This document shows, in pieces, positions 23,485-34,287 of a stretch of 64,000 bases of DNA. This DNA is from Laguncularia racemosa (lineage: Eukaryota > Streptophyta > Magnoliopsida > Myrtales > Combretaceae). The notes beneath the pieces were generated by a model. The model had not been told where the DNA came from and did no database searches. It worked only from the letters and a program-made list of their open reading frames with translations. The translations under genes were made by a program, and so were the position numbers. The DNA lies in assembly GCA_037954665.1 (NCBI GenBank), contig JBBMOL010000021.1, positions 1,116,001-1,180,000 of the forward strand. The letters run 5' to 3'. The first letter of the stretch is position 1; the number at the start of each line of letters is the position of its first letter.

Positions 23485-23949
23485 TGATGCGGACATAGAG
23501 ACCACAGAAGAGTATACGGCCGTGTATAATTATACACGGGACATCAGGGGGAACACAGAAGAGTACACGGGTACAGACACGGCCTGAGACACGGCCGTGT
23601 GCCCCAGTCACAGAAGCTTACACGGCCTAAAGGCACGGCCGTGTATGTGACCCGTATACTCCAATACAATTCTCACAGAAGCTTACACGGCCGTGTATGC
23701 GACAGAGTATAGACGTGTATCTTATTATTTATTTCCACGTGTATGCTTAGATTTTCCTCTTTTAGATATTTTACGGGGGAGTATAAATACCCTTTTGTCA
23801 GACGTGTTAGGGTTACGTCTTATTTTATATTCGAAACATATTTCGTGAGAGGCTTCTCTCCTTTAACGGGTTGTGCGCAACCATTGTGTGTTTGAGAGAT
23901 TCATTCGATGAGTAATTCTCTAGGTTTTCTACGCTAACTCGTTGCGTCA
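23485..23949 (+). repeat. 5' LTR of CRM-like element
   Basis: This 465-bp LTR starts TGATGCGG and ends GCGTCA. TATAAATA at 23782-23789 is the likely promoter TATA box. U3 holds several hyphenated palindromes of the type ACACGGCC..GGCCGTGT. It is 91 bp shorter than the 3' LTR through loss of 13 and 78 bp between such repeats. Confidence 0.9.
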
Positions 23950-23951
23950 GT

Positions 23952-23962
23952 TGGTATCAGAG
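23952..23962 (+). other. Primer-binding site of CRM-like element
   Basis: TGGTATCAGAG lies 2 bp after the 5' LTR and fully matches the first 11 bases of the initiator tRNA-Met complement usual in plant LTR elements. Confidence 0.85.
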
Positions 23963-23983
23963 TAAGGAAAATTTCCTGTGGAG

Positions 23984-25190
23984 ATGTCAGGTGACGGTAG
24001 TTCAGAAGGCGGTCATATTCCGGACGTTGCTCGAGATATGGAAACTCTGTGAACCGAAGTGCAGGCTCAAAGGGTAGTGTTGGATACCATGGATCAGAGA
24101 CTCCGACGTTTCGAACAGCGTTTTGATGATCTAGTTGAGCGTTTCGACGCGATGGGAACCAATATGAACAGGGATAGAGACGTTAGGGGAGTACGACCCA
24201 GGGCAAACCCTGCTCTTGGCGTTCCTATCAACAGACCTATCGCTGCGAATCAAAGGGTCCAAGCGTGTGATGTGGATTCTGAGGAGGAAGATGATTGGCT
24301 GGCCGAAAACCTGCAACCACAGCGGAGAGGATACGATGGTGGTGGATATGGTAGGAATCACCATGGCTATGATCAGGGGGACACCAGCGATTTCAAATTA
24401 AAGGTAGATATGCCCTCTTTTACCGGTAATTTGAACATCGAGGATTTATTAGATTGGCTAGTAGAAGTAGATCGTTTCTTTGATTATATGGAAGTGTTGG
24501 AGAATCGTAGGGTGAGGTTAGTGGCTTGTAAATTGAAAGGAGGGGCTTCGGCCTGGTGGGAGAGGTTATAGAATAGGCGATATAGAGAGGGAAAGCAACC
24601 AGTGCAGACATGGTATAGGATGAAGCAATTGATTCAAAGGGATTTCCTACCTCCTGACTACGAATAAATATTGTTCCAATAGTATCAGAAGTGTAGGCAG
24701 GGCCCGAGAACAGTGTATGAGTATACGGCGGAATTCATGAGGTTGGCTGAGAGGAATGATCTTAGGGAAAGCGAAGGACAGCAGGTGGCTAGATACTTGG
24801 ATGGGCTGAGGTTGCAAATTAAGGAGAAGATAGGGGTTCATGTTTTACACAATGTCAATGAGGCGAAGAACATGGCTCTTTAGGCAGAGATGATGCTACA
24901 AGAGAAGACCAATAGGTTTGATGGGGGAAACCGAAGGTTTAAGATCAAGGGGTTCAGTACAGTAGGTACGGATAAAGGGAAGGTTGTCTCGGAAGCGCCA
25001 AGTGGGGTTAATGAGAAGAGACAAGAAAGAGGGACAAGCAGGAGACCAATGGAAACTAGGGAAGCACCTAAACAAAACAATCCTTATGCTAAACTAGTTA
25101 TGGGAAAGTGCTATAGGTGCAATCAACCGGGCCATCGTTCCAATGAGTGCCCCAGTAGGAGACCAGTCAATGTTATTGATAGAGAGGAGG
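23984..25190 (+). pseudogene. gag of CRM-like element, broken by stops
   Basis: ATG at 23984 starts a frame that reads through to pol apart from point stops (TGA near 24050, TAG near 24569, TAA and TAG near 24664-24681, and another near 24881). A coiled-coil-like start (MDQRLRRFEQRFDDLVERFD), a retrotransposon gag core (DWLVEVDRFFDYMEV, LKGGASAWWERL) and a CCHC knuckle (CYRCNQPGHRSNEC, about 25111-25152) are clear. Most stops replace codons where relatives have Q, consistent with C-to-T decay. Confidence 0.85.
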
Positions 25191-25269
25191 ATGATGAGGT
25201 GTGCTGTGAACCGAATGGAGGAGATGAGCTTTATGGTGATGATGGCTATGGGGATGATGAGGAGACATA

Positions 25270-25830
25270 TGTCATCAGGAAATTGATGTTAGCACCGAAG
25301 TGTGATGAGAAGACCCAAAGGCATCAGTTGTTCCATACTAGATGTACTATCGATGGTAGGGTGTTTGATTTGATAGTGGATAGTGGGAGTTGCAAAAATA
25401 TCATTGGTAGAGAAATGGTGAGAGTATTGAATTTGCCGACTGAAAAACACCCGAATCCATATACCATTAGATGGATTAAAGCAGCTGAAAGAATAGAAGT
25501 CACCGAGTGATGCAGGGTACCTTTCTCTATAGGGAAGTATAGAGATGAGGTCTATTGTGATGTCGTGGATATGGATGCATGCCACTTTCTGTTTGGGAGG
25601 CCTTGGCAATTTGATGTTGATGCCAAACATGAAGGAAGGGAGAATGTTTACCGGTTAGAGAAGGATGGGGTAAAGTTCACTCTTCTACCTCTCAAAGCAT
25701 CACACCGCCCTAAAGCTTCTAAAACGGAAGGGCGTTCCTTCCTCACTATCACCCAATCTGAGAGGGAGATGGAGGAAGCAATCAAGGAGACGCATACAGT
25801 CCATGCACTAGTCGTCCGATAGGTGATGAC
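25270..25830 (+). pseudogene. Aspartic protease of CRM-like element
   Basis: The active-site strand FDLIVDSGSCKNII keeps the D-S-G triad. The companion block is MDACHFLFGRPWQFDVDAKH at 25570-25630. A TGA at 25508 and a TAG near 25820 interrupt the frame. It would have matured the polyprotein. Confidence 0.85.
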
Positions 25831-27230
25831 CGTGGAGGAAGGTCAGAGTAGTGATCAAGAGTTGCCTGATAGAATGAAGGAGCTATTGGAGGAGTTCAGG
25901 GAGATAACATCCGAGGAGCTACCCGATGGATTACTGCCCATGAGGGATATCCAGCATCATATTGATCTGATTCCATGAGCTAGTCTACCTAACCTTCCAC
26001 ATTATAGGATGAGCCCAAAAGAGACAGAAATATTGCAAGGAAAGGTGCAAGAACTACTCTAGAAGGGATTCATCAGGGAGAGCATGAGCCCTTGCGCGGT
26101 GCCCGCCTTATTAACCCCAAAGAAAGATGGAAGTTGGCGTATGTGTGTCGACAGCAGAGCAATCAATAAAATTACCATTGGCTACAAATTCCCAATACCA
26201 AGGTTAGAAGACATGTTAGATTGCTTGAGTGGGGCCAAATTCTTTTCCAAGATCGATCTGAGATGTGGCTACCATCAGATTCGAATCCGACCGGGAGATG
26301 AGTGGAAGACGGCCTTTAAAACCAAAGAGGGCCTATATGAATGAATGGCCATGCCTTTTGGCCTCAGCAACGCCCCAAGCACCTTCATGCGTATTATGAA
26401 TCAGGTACTTAAACCTTTTTCTGATCAGTTTGTAGTAGTTTACTTCGACGATATCTTGATCTATAGCAAAACTGAGAAGGAACACATTAATCATGTCAGG
26501 GAAGTGTTGAAGGTTCTGAGGGAGAACAAGCTCTTTATGAATCTTAAAAAATGTGTATTCCTCTCTAGGAGGTTGCTGTTTTTGGGTTTTGTCATTAGTG
26601 GTGATGGGATTACTGTGGATGATGAGGAGGTAAGAGCTATTAGGGAATGGCCCATTCCTAAGACAATAAGTGCATTGAGAAGTTTCCTGGGGTTAGCAAG
26701 TTTCTACAGAAGGTTTATTCGGCACTTCAGCACCATTGCTGCACCTATGACCGAGTGCCTGAAGAAAGGGAAGTTCCAGTGGAATGATGAAGCTGAAGGT
26801 AGTTTCGGGTTATTAAAAGAGAAGTTGTGTAATGCACCAGTTCTTGCATTACCCGACTTCGATAAGCTGTTTGAAGTCGATTGTGATACAAGTGGGGTGA
26901 GAATAGGAGCGGTACTATCTCAGGAAAGGAAGCCCATTGCCTTCTTCAGTGAGAAGTTATGCGAGTCTAGGTGAAATTGGTCCACTTATGACAAAGAGTT
27001 TTATTCGGTGGTGCGTGCTTTGAGGACCTGGGAACATTACCTAGTGGGCAAAGAATTCGTGCTATATTCCGATTGTGATGCCCTTAAACATTTGAATAAT
27101 CAGACCAGGATCAACAAAGATATGCATGCACAATGGATTCAATTTTTACAGAAGTTCTCGTTTAAGCTTAAACATAAATCGGGAGTCTACAATAAAGTTG
27201 CAGATGCTTTGAGTAGGCGAGCTAGTTTGT
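25830..27230 (+). pseudogene. Reverse transcriptase and RNase H of CRM-like element
   Basis: RT runs from SPCAVPALLTPKKDGSWRMC through KIDLRCGYHQIRIRPGDEW, MPFGLSNAPSTFMR and YFDDILIYSK (YxDD intact). RNase H follows with FEVDCDTSGVRIGAVLSQ, KPIAFFSEKL and a late YSDCDALKHLNNQ segment. Stops at about 26342 (TGA where relatives have TGG) and 26972 break the frame. The rest is open and well conserved, so this is a fairly recent copy. Confidence 0.9.
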
Positions 27231-27389
27231 TGATGACACTTCGCACTGAAGTGGTGGGGTTTGAGCATATGAAAGACCTGTATGAGACTGACAATGATTT
27301 TCAGGATGCTTGGGTGATGTGTCGGGATAAACAGCCTAGTAGTGACTTCCATATTTATGAGGAGTTCCTAATGAAGGGAAATCAACTCT

Positions 27390-28550
27390 GTATTCCAGAG
27401 TCTTCTCTGAGGGAGAAGTTAATCTGTGACTTACATGGAGGTGGATTGGCAGGTCATCTAGGCAGGGACAAGACCATTGCTGCAGTCAGTGCTAGATACT
27501 ACTGGCCGCACTTGAGGCGTGATGTTGGGAGGATTGTGCAACGGTGTTATACATGCCAGACGTCCAAGGGTCAAGCCCAAAACACTGGCCTCTACACACC
27601 ACTCCCTGTTCCTAATAACATATGGGAGGATTTGTCCATGGACTTTGTCCTAGGATTGCCCTGTACCCAACGGGGCATTGATTCTGTTTTTGTTGTGGTG
27701 GACAGGTTTTCCAAGATGGCCCATTTTATCCCATGCCGGAAAGTCGCTGATGCTCAGGTCATTACCAAGTTGTTCTTCAAGGAGGTGGTACGCCTACATG
27801 GAGTGCCAAAATCCATTACTTCAGACAGAGACAGCAAATTCCTAAGCCACTTTTGGCGAACCTTATGGCAGCTATTTGATTCCTCCTTGAACTATAGCAG
27901 CATGGCTCACCCACAAACGAATGGTCAGACAAAAGCAACAAATCGAACCTTGGGCAATCTCATTAGGAGTACCCAAGCAAAGGGACGTAGCATTGGCTCA
28001 GGCAGAGTTTGCTTATAACAGTGTCGTTCACAGAACAACATGCAAGTCTCCATTCTCTATTGTCTATACCAATACCCCTCACCATGTCGTGGACTTGATC
28101 AAGCTTCCAAGGGGTACTGAGTTTCACACGGCAGCCAAGAACCTCGCGGATAGTTGGTAGAATATTACAGTAGAGGTGCAGGCGAAGATTGAACACTCTA
28201 ATGCTAAATACAAAGCTGCAGCTGACAAGCATCGAAGGTGACGAGTGTTTTCAGTGGGCGATCAGGTTATGGTCTTCTTACACAAGGAGCGGTTCCCTGT
28301 GGGAAAATACAGCAAGCTTCAACCTAAGAAGTACGGTCCGTACCAAATTGTGCAAAAAATCAATGATAATGCTTATGTGGTTGGTTTACCGAACACTATG
28401 GGCATTTCCAAGACATTCAACGTCGCGGATATCTTTCTTTTCTTTCCCAACGAGGAGGCGTTATATCCTATAGAGAACTCGAGGTCGAGTTCTTCCTTGG
28501 TGGAAGAGAATGATGCGGACATGGAGACCACAGAAGAGTACACGGCCTAA
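27390..28550 (+). pseudogene. Integrase with GPY/F end, running into the 3' LTR
   Basis: An H2C2 zinc domain (GHLGRDKT through RCYTCQTSKG) is followed by the core with MDFVLGLP and TSDRDSKFLSHFW. The expected third acidic residue is changed: the stretch reads QTNGQTKATNRTLG, with lysine where DDE integrases have glutamate. A frameshift near 27950 moves the frame. The last part (28245-28550) carries PKKYGPYQIVQK and ends 38 bp inside the 3' LTR. No clear chromodomain is seen after GPY/F. Confidence 0.88.
28500..28510 (+). other. Polypurine tract of CRM-like element
   Basis: GTGGAAGAGAA directly precedes the 3' LTR and also lies inside the 3' end of the integrase reading frame, so it is both coding and a priming site. 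Confidence 0.7.
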
Positions 28551-29066
28551 GAACACGGCCGTGTATAATTATACATGGGACATCAAGGGGAACACAGAAG
28601 AGTATACGGGTACAGACACGGCCTGAGACATGGTCGTGTGTCCCAGTCACAGAAGCTTATACGGCCTAAAGGCACGGTCGTGTATGTGACCCGTATACTG
28701 CAGTAAAATTCTCACAGAAGCTTACACGGTCGAAAGGCACGGCCGTGTATGCGACCATGTACTGCGATTGTCACACGCCTAGAAACATACACGGCCTAAA
28801 GGCACGGCCGTGTATGCAACAGAGTATAGACGTGTATCTTATTATTTATTTCCACATGTACGCTTAGATTTTTCCCTTTTAGATATTTTACGGGGGAGTA
28901 TAAATACCCTTTTGTCAGACATGTTAGGGTTACGTCTTATTTTATATTCGAAACATATTTCGTGATAGGCTTCTCTCCTTTAACGGGTTGTGCGCAACCA
29001 ATGTGTGTTTGAGAGATTCATTCGTTGAGTGATTCTCTAGGTTTTCTACGCTAACTCGCTGCGTCA
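28511..29066 (+). repeat. 3' LTR of CRM-like element
   Basis: At 556 bp it starts TGATGCGG and ends GCGTCA, and is followed by ATTGA. It has more copies of the CACGGCCGTGTAT palindrome units than the 5' LTR. In the last ~205 bp about 10 base differences from the 5' LTR can be counted, excluding indels. Confidence 0.9.
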
Positions 29067-29071
29067 ATTGA

Positions 29072-32000
29072 TCTATAATAAAATCCTATGAACGTAGTTT
29101 GTTATCTATAAGGGTGTTAATCTTAGCTAGTCTCATAAAAGTACATGATCGAATGAGCACAAGATCATCACATGTACTAGTCTAACTCATACTCATTGAC
29201 CAAAGGAGCAACGTTAAGAAAAGATACACGAGAAAGTATGAGTAGGGTTTACTAAAAACAATTTGTAGTTTAGTGAATACAACATTCAAGTGCTATCAAT
29301 TCCTTTACTAGTAAGTTAGCATAGTTATCCTTAGACACAATATCATCATGCACTTCGTGTGTAGGCCATTATGCTCTATTTCAATAAAAAATGGCCTTTG
29401 CATGAGTCAATATTAGGATTTATTTGTTTCGTCTTATTTTTATCCATTTGATTTCCATTTCAATTTTATTCATTTATACGCATTTAATTGAAATCAAATG
29501 AGATTCACATGAAAAAAAAAAAAAGACAAAGATACAATTACACATGTACTCTTATTAAAAAAACCAAATCCCTAAATCCTATGTTAAAATATAAGCAAAT
29601 CCAATATAATTCAAACAGTTTATCGAAATGTTAGTTTTTAAATAAACATAGATTATATGCAGATCAAATGCCAATTAGATATAGATAAAACATCACATCT
29701 TTACAACAAGTTCACATTCGAGTTTTCTTATGTGTTACGTGTACTAGAGGTACACAAGTAAGAACATGGCTATGTTCTTGCTCATGATCTCCCTTATTCC
29801 CCTTTTCATGTGAAAAACTCCAAATTTTCCTTCATCACTCCATTCTTTATCAAACCAACTCCCAAAACAAGTAAATTGCACACATATTCTTTCACTTACC
29901 TACTTAGATATTCCAAAGTCATGATGATTGCCCACAATCCTTATAATTCCTATGCGATTTCTATGTCAACAACCTCCATAAATAAATTATCACTAATCTC
30001 TTTGAGAAAGTGATGAAAAAGAGAGTTGTCTCATATACTTACTATGTGGAGTTATGTTGATTTGAGTGGTTTAGCTAAAGAGACCTAGTAGAAGGGAAGT
30101 CTTTCTTATGAGTAACAGTGTGAGTAGAAAAGAAAGGGAAAGGTAGATATTTGTATTAAGAAGGTTTAAATACTCTTGTAGGGAAAAGTACAAATTGCCC
30201 CTACCATTAAATCCTTATTATTTTATCTACCTTTACTTAATGTGTCATTATTTTATATATTTATCATTATGTTTGTCTCTTTATTTTAGTTATTACATAT
30301 GTTTTGATGATGATAATATAAAAGGAGGGTGGGGGAGAAGAAAGTAGAAAAAATATATGATGAATTATTTAAGTTATATATATCATCAGTTAAGGGGGAG
30401 AAAAGAGGATAATTATATGATCATTTTTCATTATATCATTGTATTTTATTTATTATTTTGTCATCATAAAAAAGGAGGAGAATGTTAAATCTCCTAGAAT
30501 AAGTTTTAGATCAAGTTTTGATGGTAACAAAATATTTAGTGTGAGGGCATATACTGGATAGGGAAAAAAATTGTAGTATAAAATTTTGTTTATGACAAAA
30601 TATATATGATAAAGTATATAAGTAGCAAGAAGAAGTATGTATGTAGGTGTGCTGGCTACAAGATATATATTCCTCTCGGAAGTGAAAAATGGAAAGTATA
30701 GAACGGATGTTCCAAAATGCTAATAGGAAAACAAGATTGAAAGAAGTTCTTTACAAGTTCATCATTTTTGAAAAATAAAAACCTATCAAAACTACTTGGA
30801 CTTAGGTTAGAATCATTCCAAGCCATTAAAGTGAAGAGTCTTCTAAAAGAAAATATCGAATATAGAGTTTTTGTAGAATGAAGAGAAGGATTCCAATAGT
30901 ATATTTAAGTTAGATAATAAAACATCAAGACCCACCTCCACTCATTAAATATATTTAGGTAATACATTTAACTCATTCCATTAGACATGGATTTTCAAAT
31001 ATCATGGGGTTATTAATTTTTACAAATATTTAGAAGACTAAGAAATCAGTTATTATTCGAAAATGAAAAAGAAATGACATTCAAGCAAATCATTAACTAT
31101 AGATAAACTTGCCAAAAACAACGGATGCTAAATATTAGAAAATTTTTAATAAGACAAAATTTCAAAAAGGATCAAGCTATCAGAAGTATAACTATACATG
31201 AAAAGAAAGTTCATAGGTCACAAAAATCATAATCATTCAAATTTTATGTACTAAATTGTGGTTGCTCTTCCTCAAGTTAGTGATTGTATTTTTAAAAGAT
31301 TTTCTTTGGGAGGTTACATTTTCACCATCAATTTGTATTATTAGTTTTAGTTGAAGCTAAGTGAGATAGAGCAATAAGTGATTGTGCCTTTGAGGCAAAT
31401 TATGTTGTAACCTTCTAAATTTTTATTTGATTTATTTAAACAAATTAATAGAGATAACCAAGATCCTAATGTGTGAATGCTAGAAGAGTGGACTGACGCA
31501 TATAGTAGAGCCACTATAAATCAATTACTTAATCTTCTTATTCTTACTCTTTTACTTTGTCACAATTTATTTAATTTTTGCTAGATACTTGATTGTTTTT
31601 CTACTACCATACTTAATCAAAATCTACCAATAGTAATCAAAGGGTATTTTCGATCACATTTGGAAAAGAAATTTAAAATTTTATATCAATCAATCCACCC
31701 TTCCCCTACTTTGATTGTTAACTAAGACCAACAAGAACATTCAAGCAGAAGAGAATGGAAAGGACAAGTTCTAGCACACTTCATGGTTGCAAACCACTAG
31801 TTTAACTATCACCTTAACATCATTCCCAAGTTTGTGACTTCACAATTGATGGTTGTAAGATTAGATATAAAAATGTATTTGCTATGGGGAGATTGATAAA
31901 GGGAAGCAAAGTAAATTTTAACTTTTTCAATGAAGAAGTTTTGTTAGTAATTAATATGGTAACTTGATGAGTTTGCTAGAAGAGACTAGTGTTGAAGCTA

Positions 32001-34282
32001 TTAGAATGTTTTATTCTAATTTGACTTGTGGATCTTTTGAATAGTGGTGAGCAAGACATTGTCCAATTTGAGAATAATTTAGAGGTTTTATACTCTTGCA
32101 TGTATGGTAAGCTAGTGCATGTGTTTATCTATGACTTAATAGAATTTTTAGAGATAGATAGTTGAAATTAGAAGGAGGATATAGGCAAGAAAAGTATATT
32201 ATAGCATCATGTATGAAATTGAACTTTGAGGAATTAGGGGAATTCAAGTTTTTTGAAAGAAAAAATAGTGATTAGATTTACCATGGTTAACCAAACCTGT
32301 ATTTTGTGGTAACTAAGATCCTTGTACCTTGAGGAGGTCCTTACTTTGTTATAATTGTGGTCTTACCAATCTTACTAGTACTCCATGGAGATACAATATG
32401 AGATGTTTTCTAGTAGATTTTTAGGAGTATAGTTAGAGCAACCACCCAAAATATTAAGTTATTATGTTATGGACCTCTTATCACATATCTTCTGAAGAAG
32501 AAAAGGATATGGATTTCTCTAGAGTTTCTATAGCTAGCCTAGCAACAAGCCATAGATGAGGTTGGTTAGCATTAGGTTACTCGAGGATGAGATGGGTTAA
32601 TGGGTTCAAAAGCCATTTAGAGTATGATTTGAGCCCTAGTAAGGTGAGAGCACTTATGAGTCTAGTGCTAGATTACTTGAAATGCCTAAAGTCTCTACAG
32701 ATACCTAAGCACTATAGTCACATTCTAAAGTTTGTTGCTTTAATGTTAAGGCAAGTCACATCCATTCGCTAATTAACATATGGAGCAAGTAAGTTACTTA
32801 GTTTACTAACCAATTTAAGATGATAGAATATAGGCACATTCTACATGAGTAACTCATACAAAGTGCTTATAACACATCTCCCTATAGCTATATAACCTTC
32901 GCATAAATCTTGATGATCTTCAAACCAAGCATGATGAATAGTATATAGTAGAGGCTACTCTTCTTTCCTCCCCATGACCAAATTTCAATGATTTTGCCTT
33001 GCCTTCTATTTCCATTTCTTATTAAACTCTAATATTTTATTCCTATATCAAACCTCTTTAAGTTGTACCAAAACTTTGATATCCATACATGCCATAAACT
33101 ATGTTGATTTACTATTTTATATCCTTTATCACGTTGTTTTCTTTTTTAGAAGGTTGTTCATTTTTTTTTTTAGTATAAATGTGTAACCCTATGAGGAAGA
33201 AAATAGCCATGTTAGACATATTTGAATAAAATTATTTCTTTAATTAAGTTTTCTCTTGCCTATTCCATTATTATCAATCTCATAGTGATTGTGGCAAACC
33301 CTAATACTTATTAAACTATTTTTGTAGATTGTTGCCTATTTTCATCTTTGTGATTCGTGTATCATATCAAGTCTCATTAATGAACTTATTTGTATATACT
33401 TCATGAGTCATATTAGATTATTCTCGAATGTCTATATAGTATTATCAATCTTGAGTCTTTTCAATTGATAATCCAATCAAACCCTAGTTTGACTTATTGT
33501 TCATGAGTTATATCAAGTAGTAATCCATTCATATCCTTTATAATTTTGCTATTCATTCAATAAAACCCCATAAAAATATTTGCTTTCCTCATAATAATCC
33601 TAAAAAACTTAAAGAGTATAAATTTATTCTTTGCTATGCTTATTGATCGTGTTTGGAATCTCTCGTAGATTTCCAAGAGACATTAGAGAGTAGAGGTCGA
33701 ACATAGTTATTAGTGTTCATAATGTTAGGTTACAAAAGCCTTGAAAATGACCCTTAGTCTTTAAGAAAAGCTTTTCAATTATATATTTGTTAGATTTTAC
33801 TAAAACAAAACTATAAATCAAAGCTATAAACCTCTTGAATATTATCTCCTATGGGCCCATCTCTATCTCTTCTCTCCTCTCCCACATGTATCCCCATCTT
33901 AATAAGACCCATCCTCCTAAAACTTAATAAAATTCTTGTTTGCTGATTCTTCACTTTTGTCTTCATCTTTGCCTCCATTGTCATATCCATATCCATATCC
34001 ATCTCCATCAACCAATAAGCTATCAACTATAGCTTAGCAGTCAACTCCATCTTTTTGTGTCGTCACCATCTATGTTACACAGTCATTATCTTAGCTTCCA
34101 CCCTTAGTCTAAGCAATTCCTTTTTTTTTTTTTCATTTTCTTTTAGTTTATGCTCCTACTCCTTGTGTGAATATTTTCTACTATTAGAGGATTGATTCTT
34201 CATCCTCTTGGAAAAAATAAAAAGGATTATTAATACCCATTTCTAGTTTAAGATATGTGAACTCTTGGCTTAGATCCATAGC
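29072..34282. other. Gene-free AT-rich interval
   Basis: No gene or transposon protein is recognised on either strand. Short open frames here (for example 29810-30013 and 32587-32772) have no motifs. A CATATC-type hexamer repeat lies at about 33980-34005. Parts of 31700-32300 read vaguely like decayed retroelement gag, but too weakly to call. Confidence 0.5.
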
Positions 34283-34287
34283 CCTAA

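Larger units (their letters stand above)
23485..29066 (+). mobile_element. CRM-like Ty3/gypsy chromovirus
   Basis: LTRs at 23485-23949 and 28511-29066 bound a plus-strand gag-pol. ATTGA directly flanks both ends (23480-23484 and 29067-29071), a perfect target duplication. The domain order is gag with zinc knuckle, protease, RT, RNase H, integrase, then a GPY/F module (KYGPYQI). The coding region runs past the start of the 3' LTR and stops at about 28548. That layout, the C-terminal wording (FNVADI) and an LTR start of TGATGCGGACAT recall the CRM (centromeric retrotransposon) clade. About a dozen in-frame stops and one late frameshift inactivate it. Confidence 0.9.

Noticed and set aside
23500..23720. 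Regularly repeated CACGGCC blocks resembling a CRISPR-like array
   Set aside because: They lie inside an LTR pair of a plant retrotransposon, spacing is irregular, and there are no unique spacers.
31700..32300. Possible gag-like or plant transposon-domain remnant
   Set aside because: A few words such as EAIRMFYSNL look familiar, but frames change every few residues and no LTRs or pol follow.
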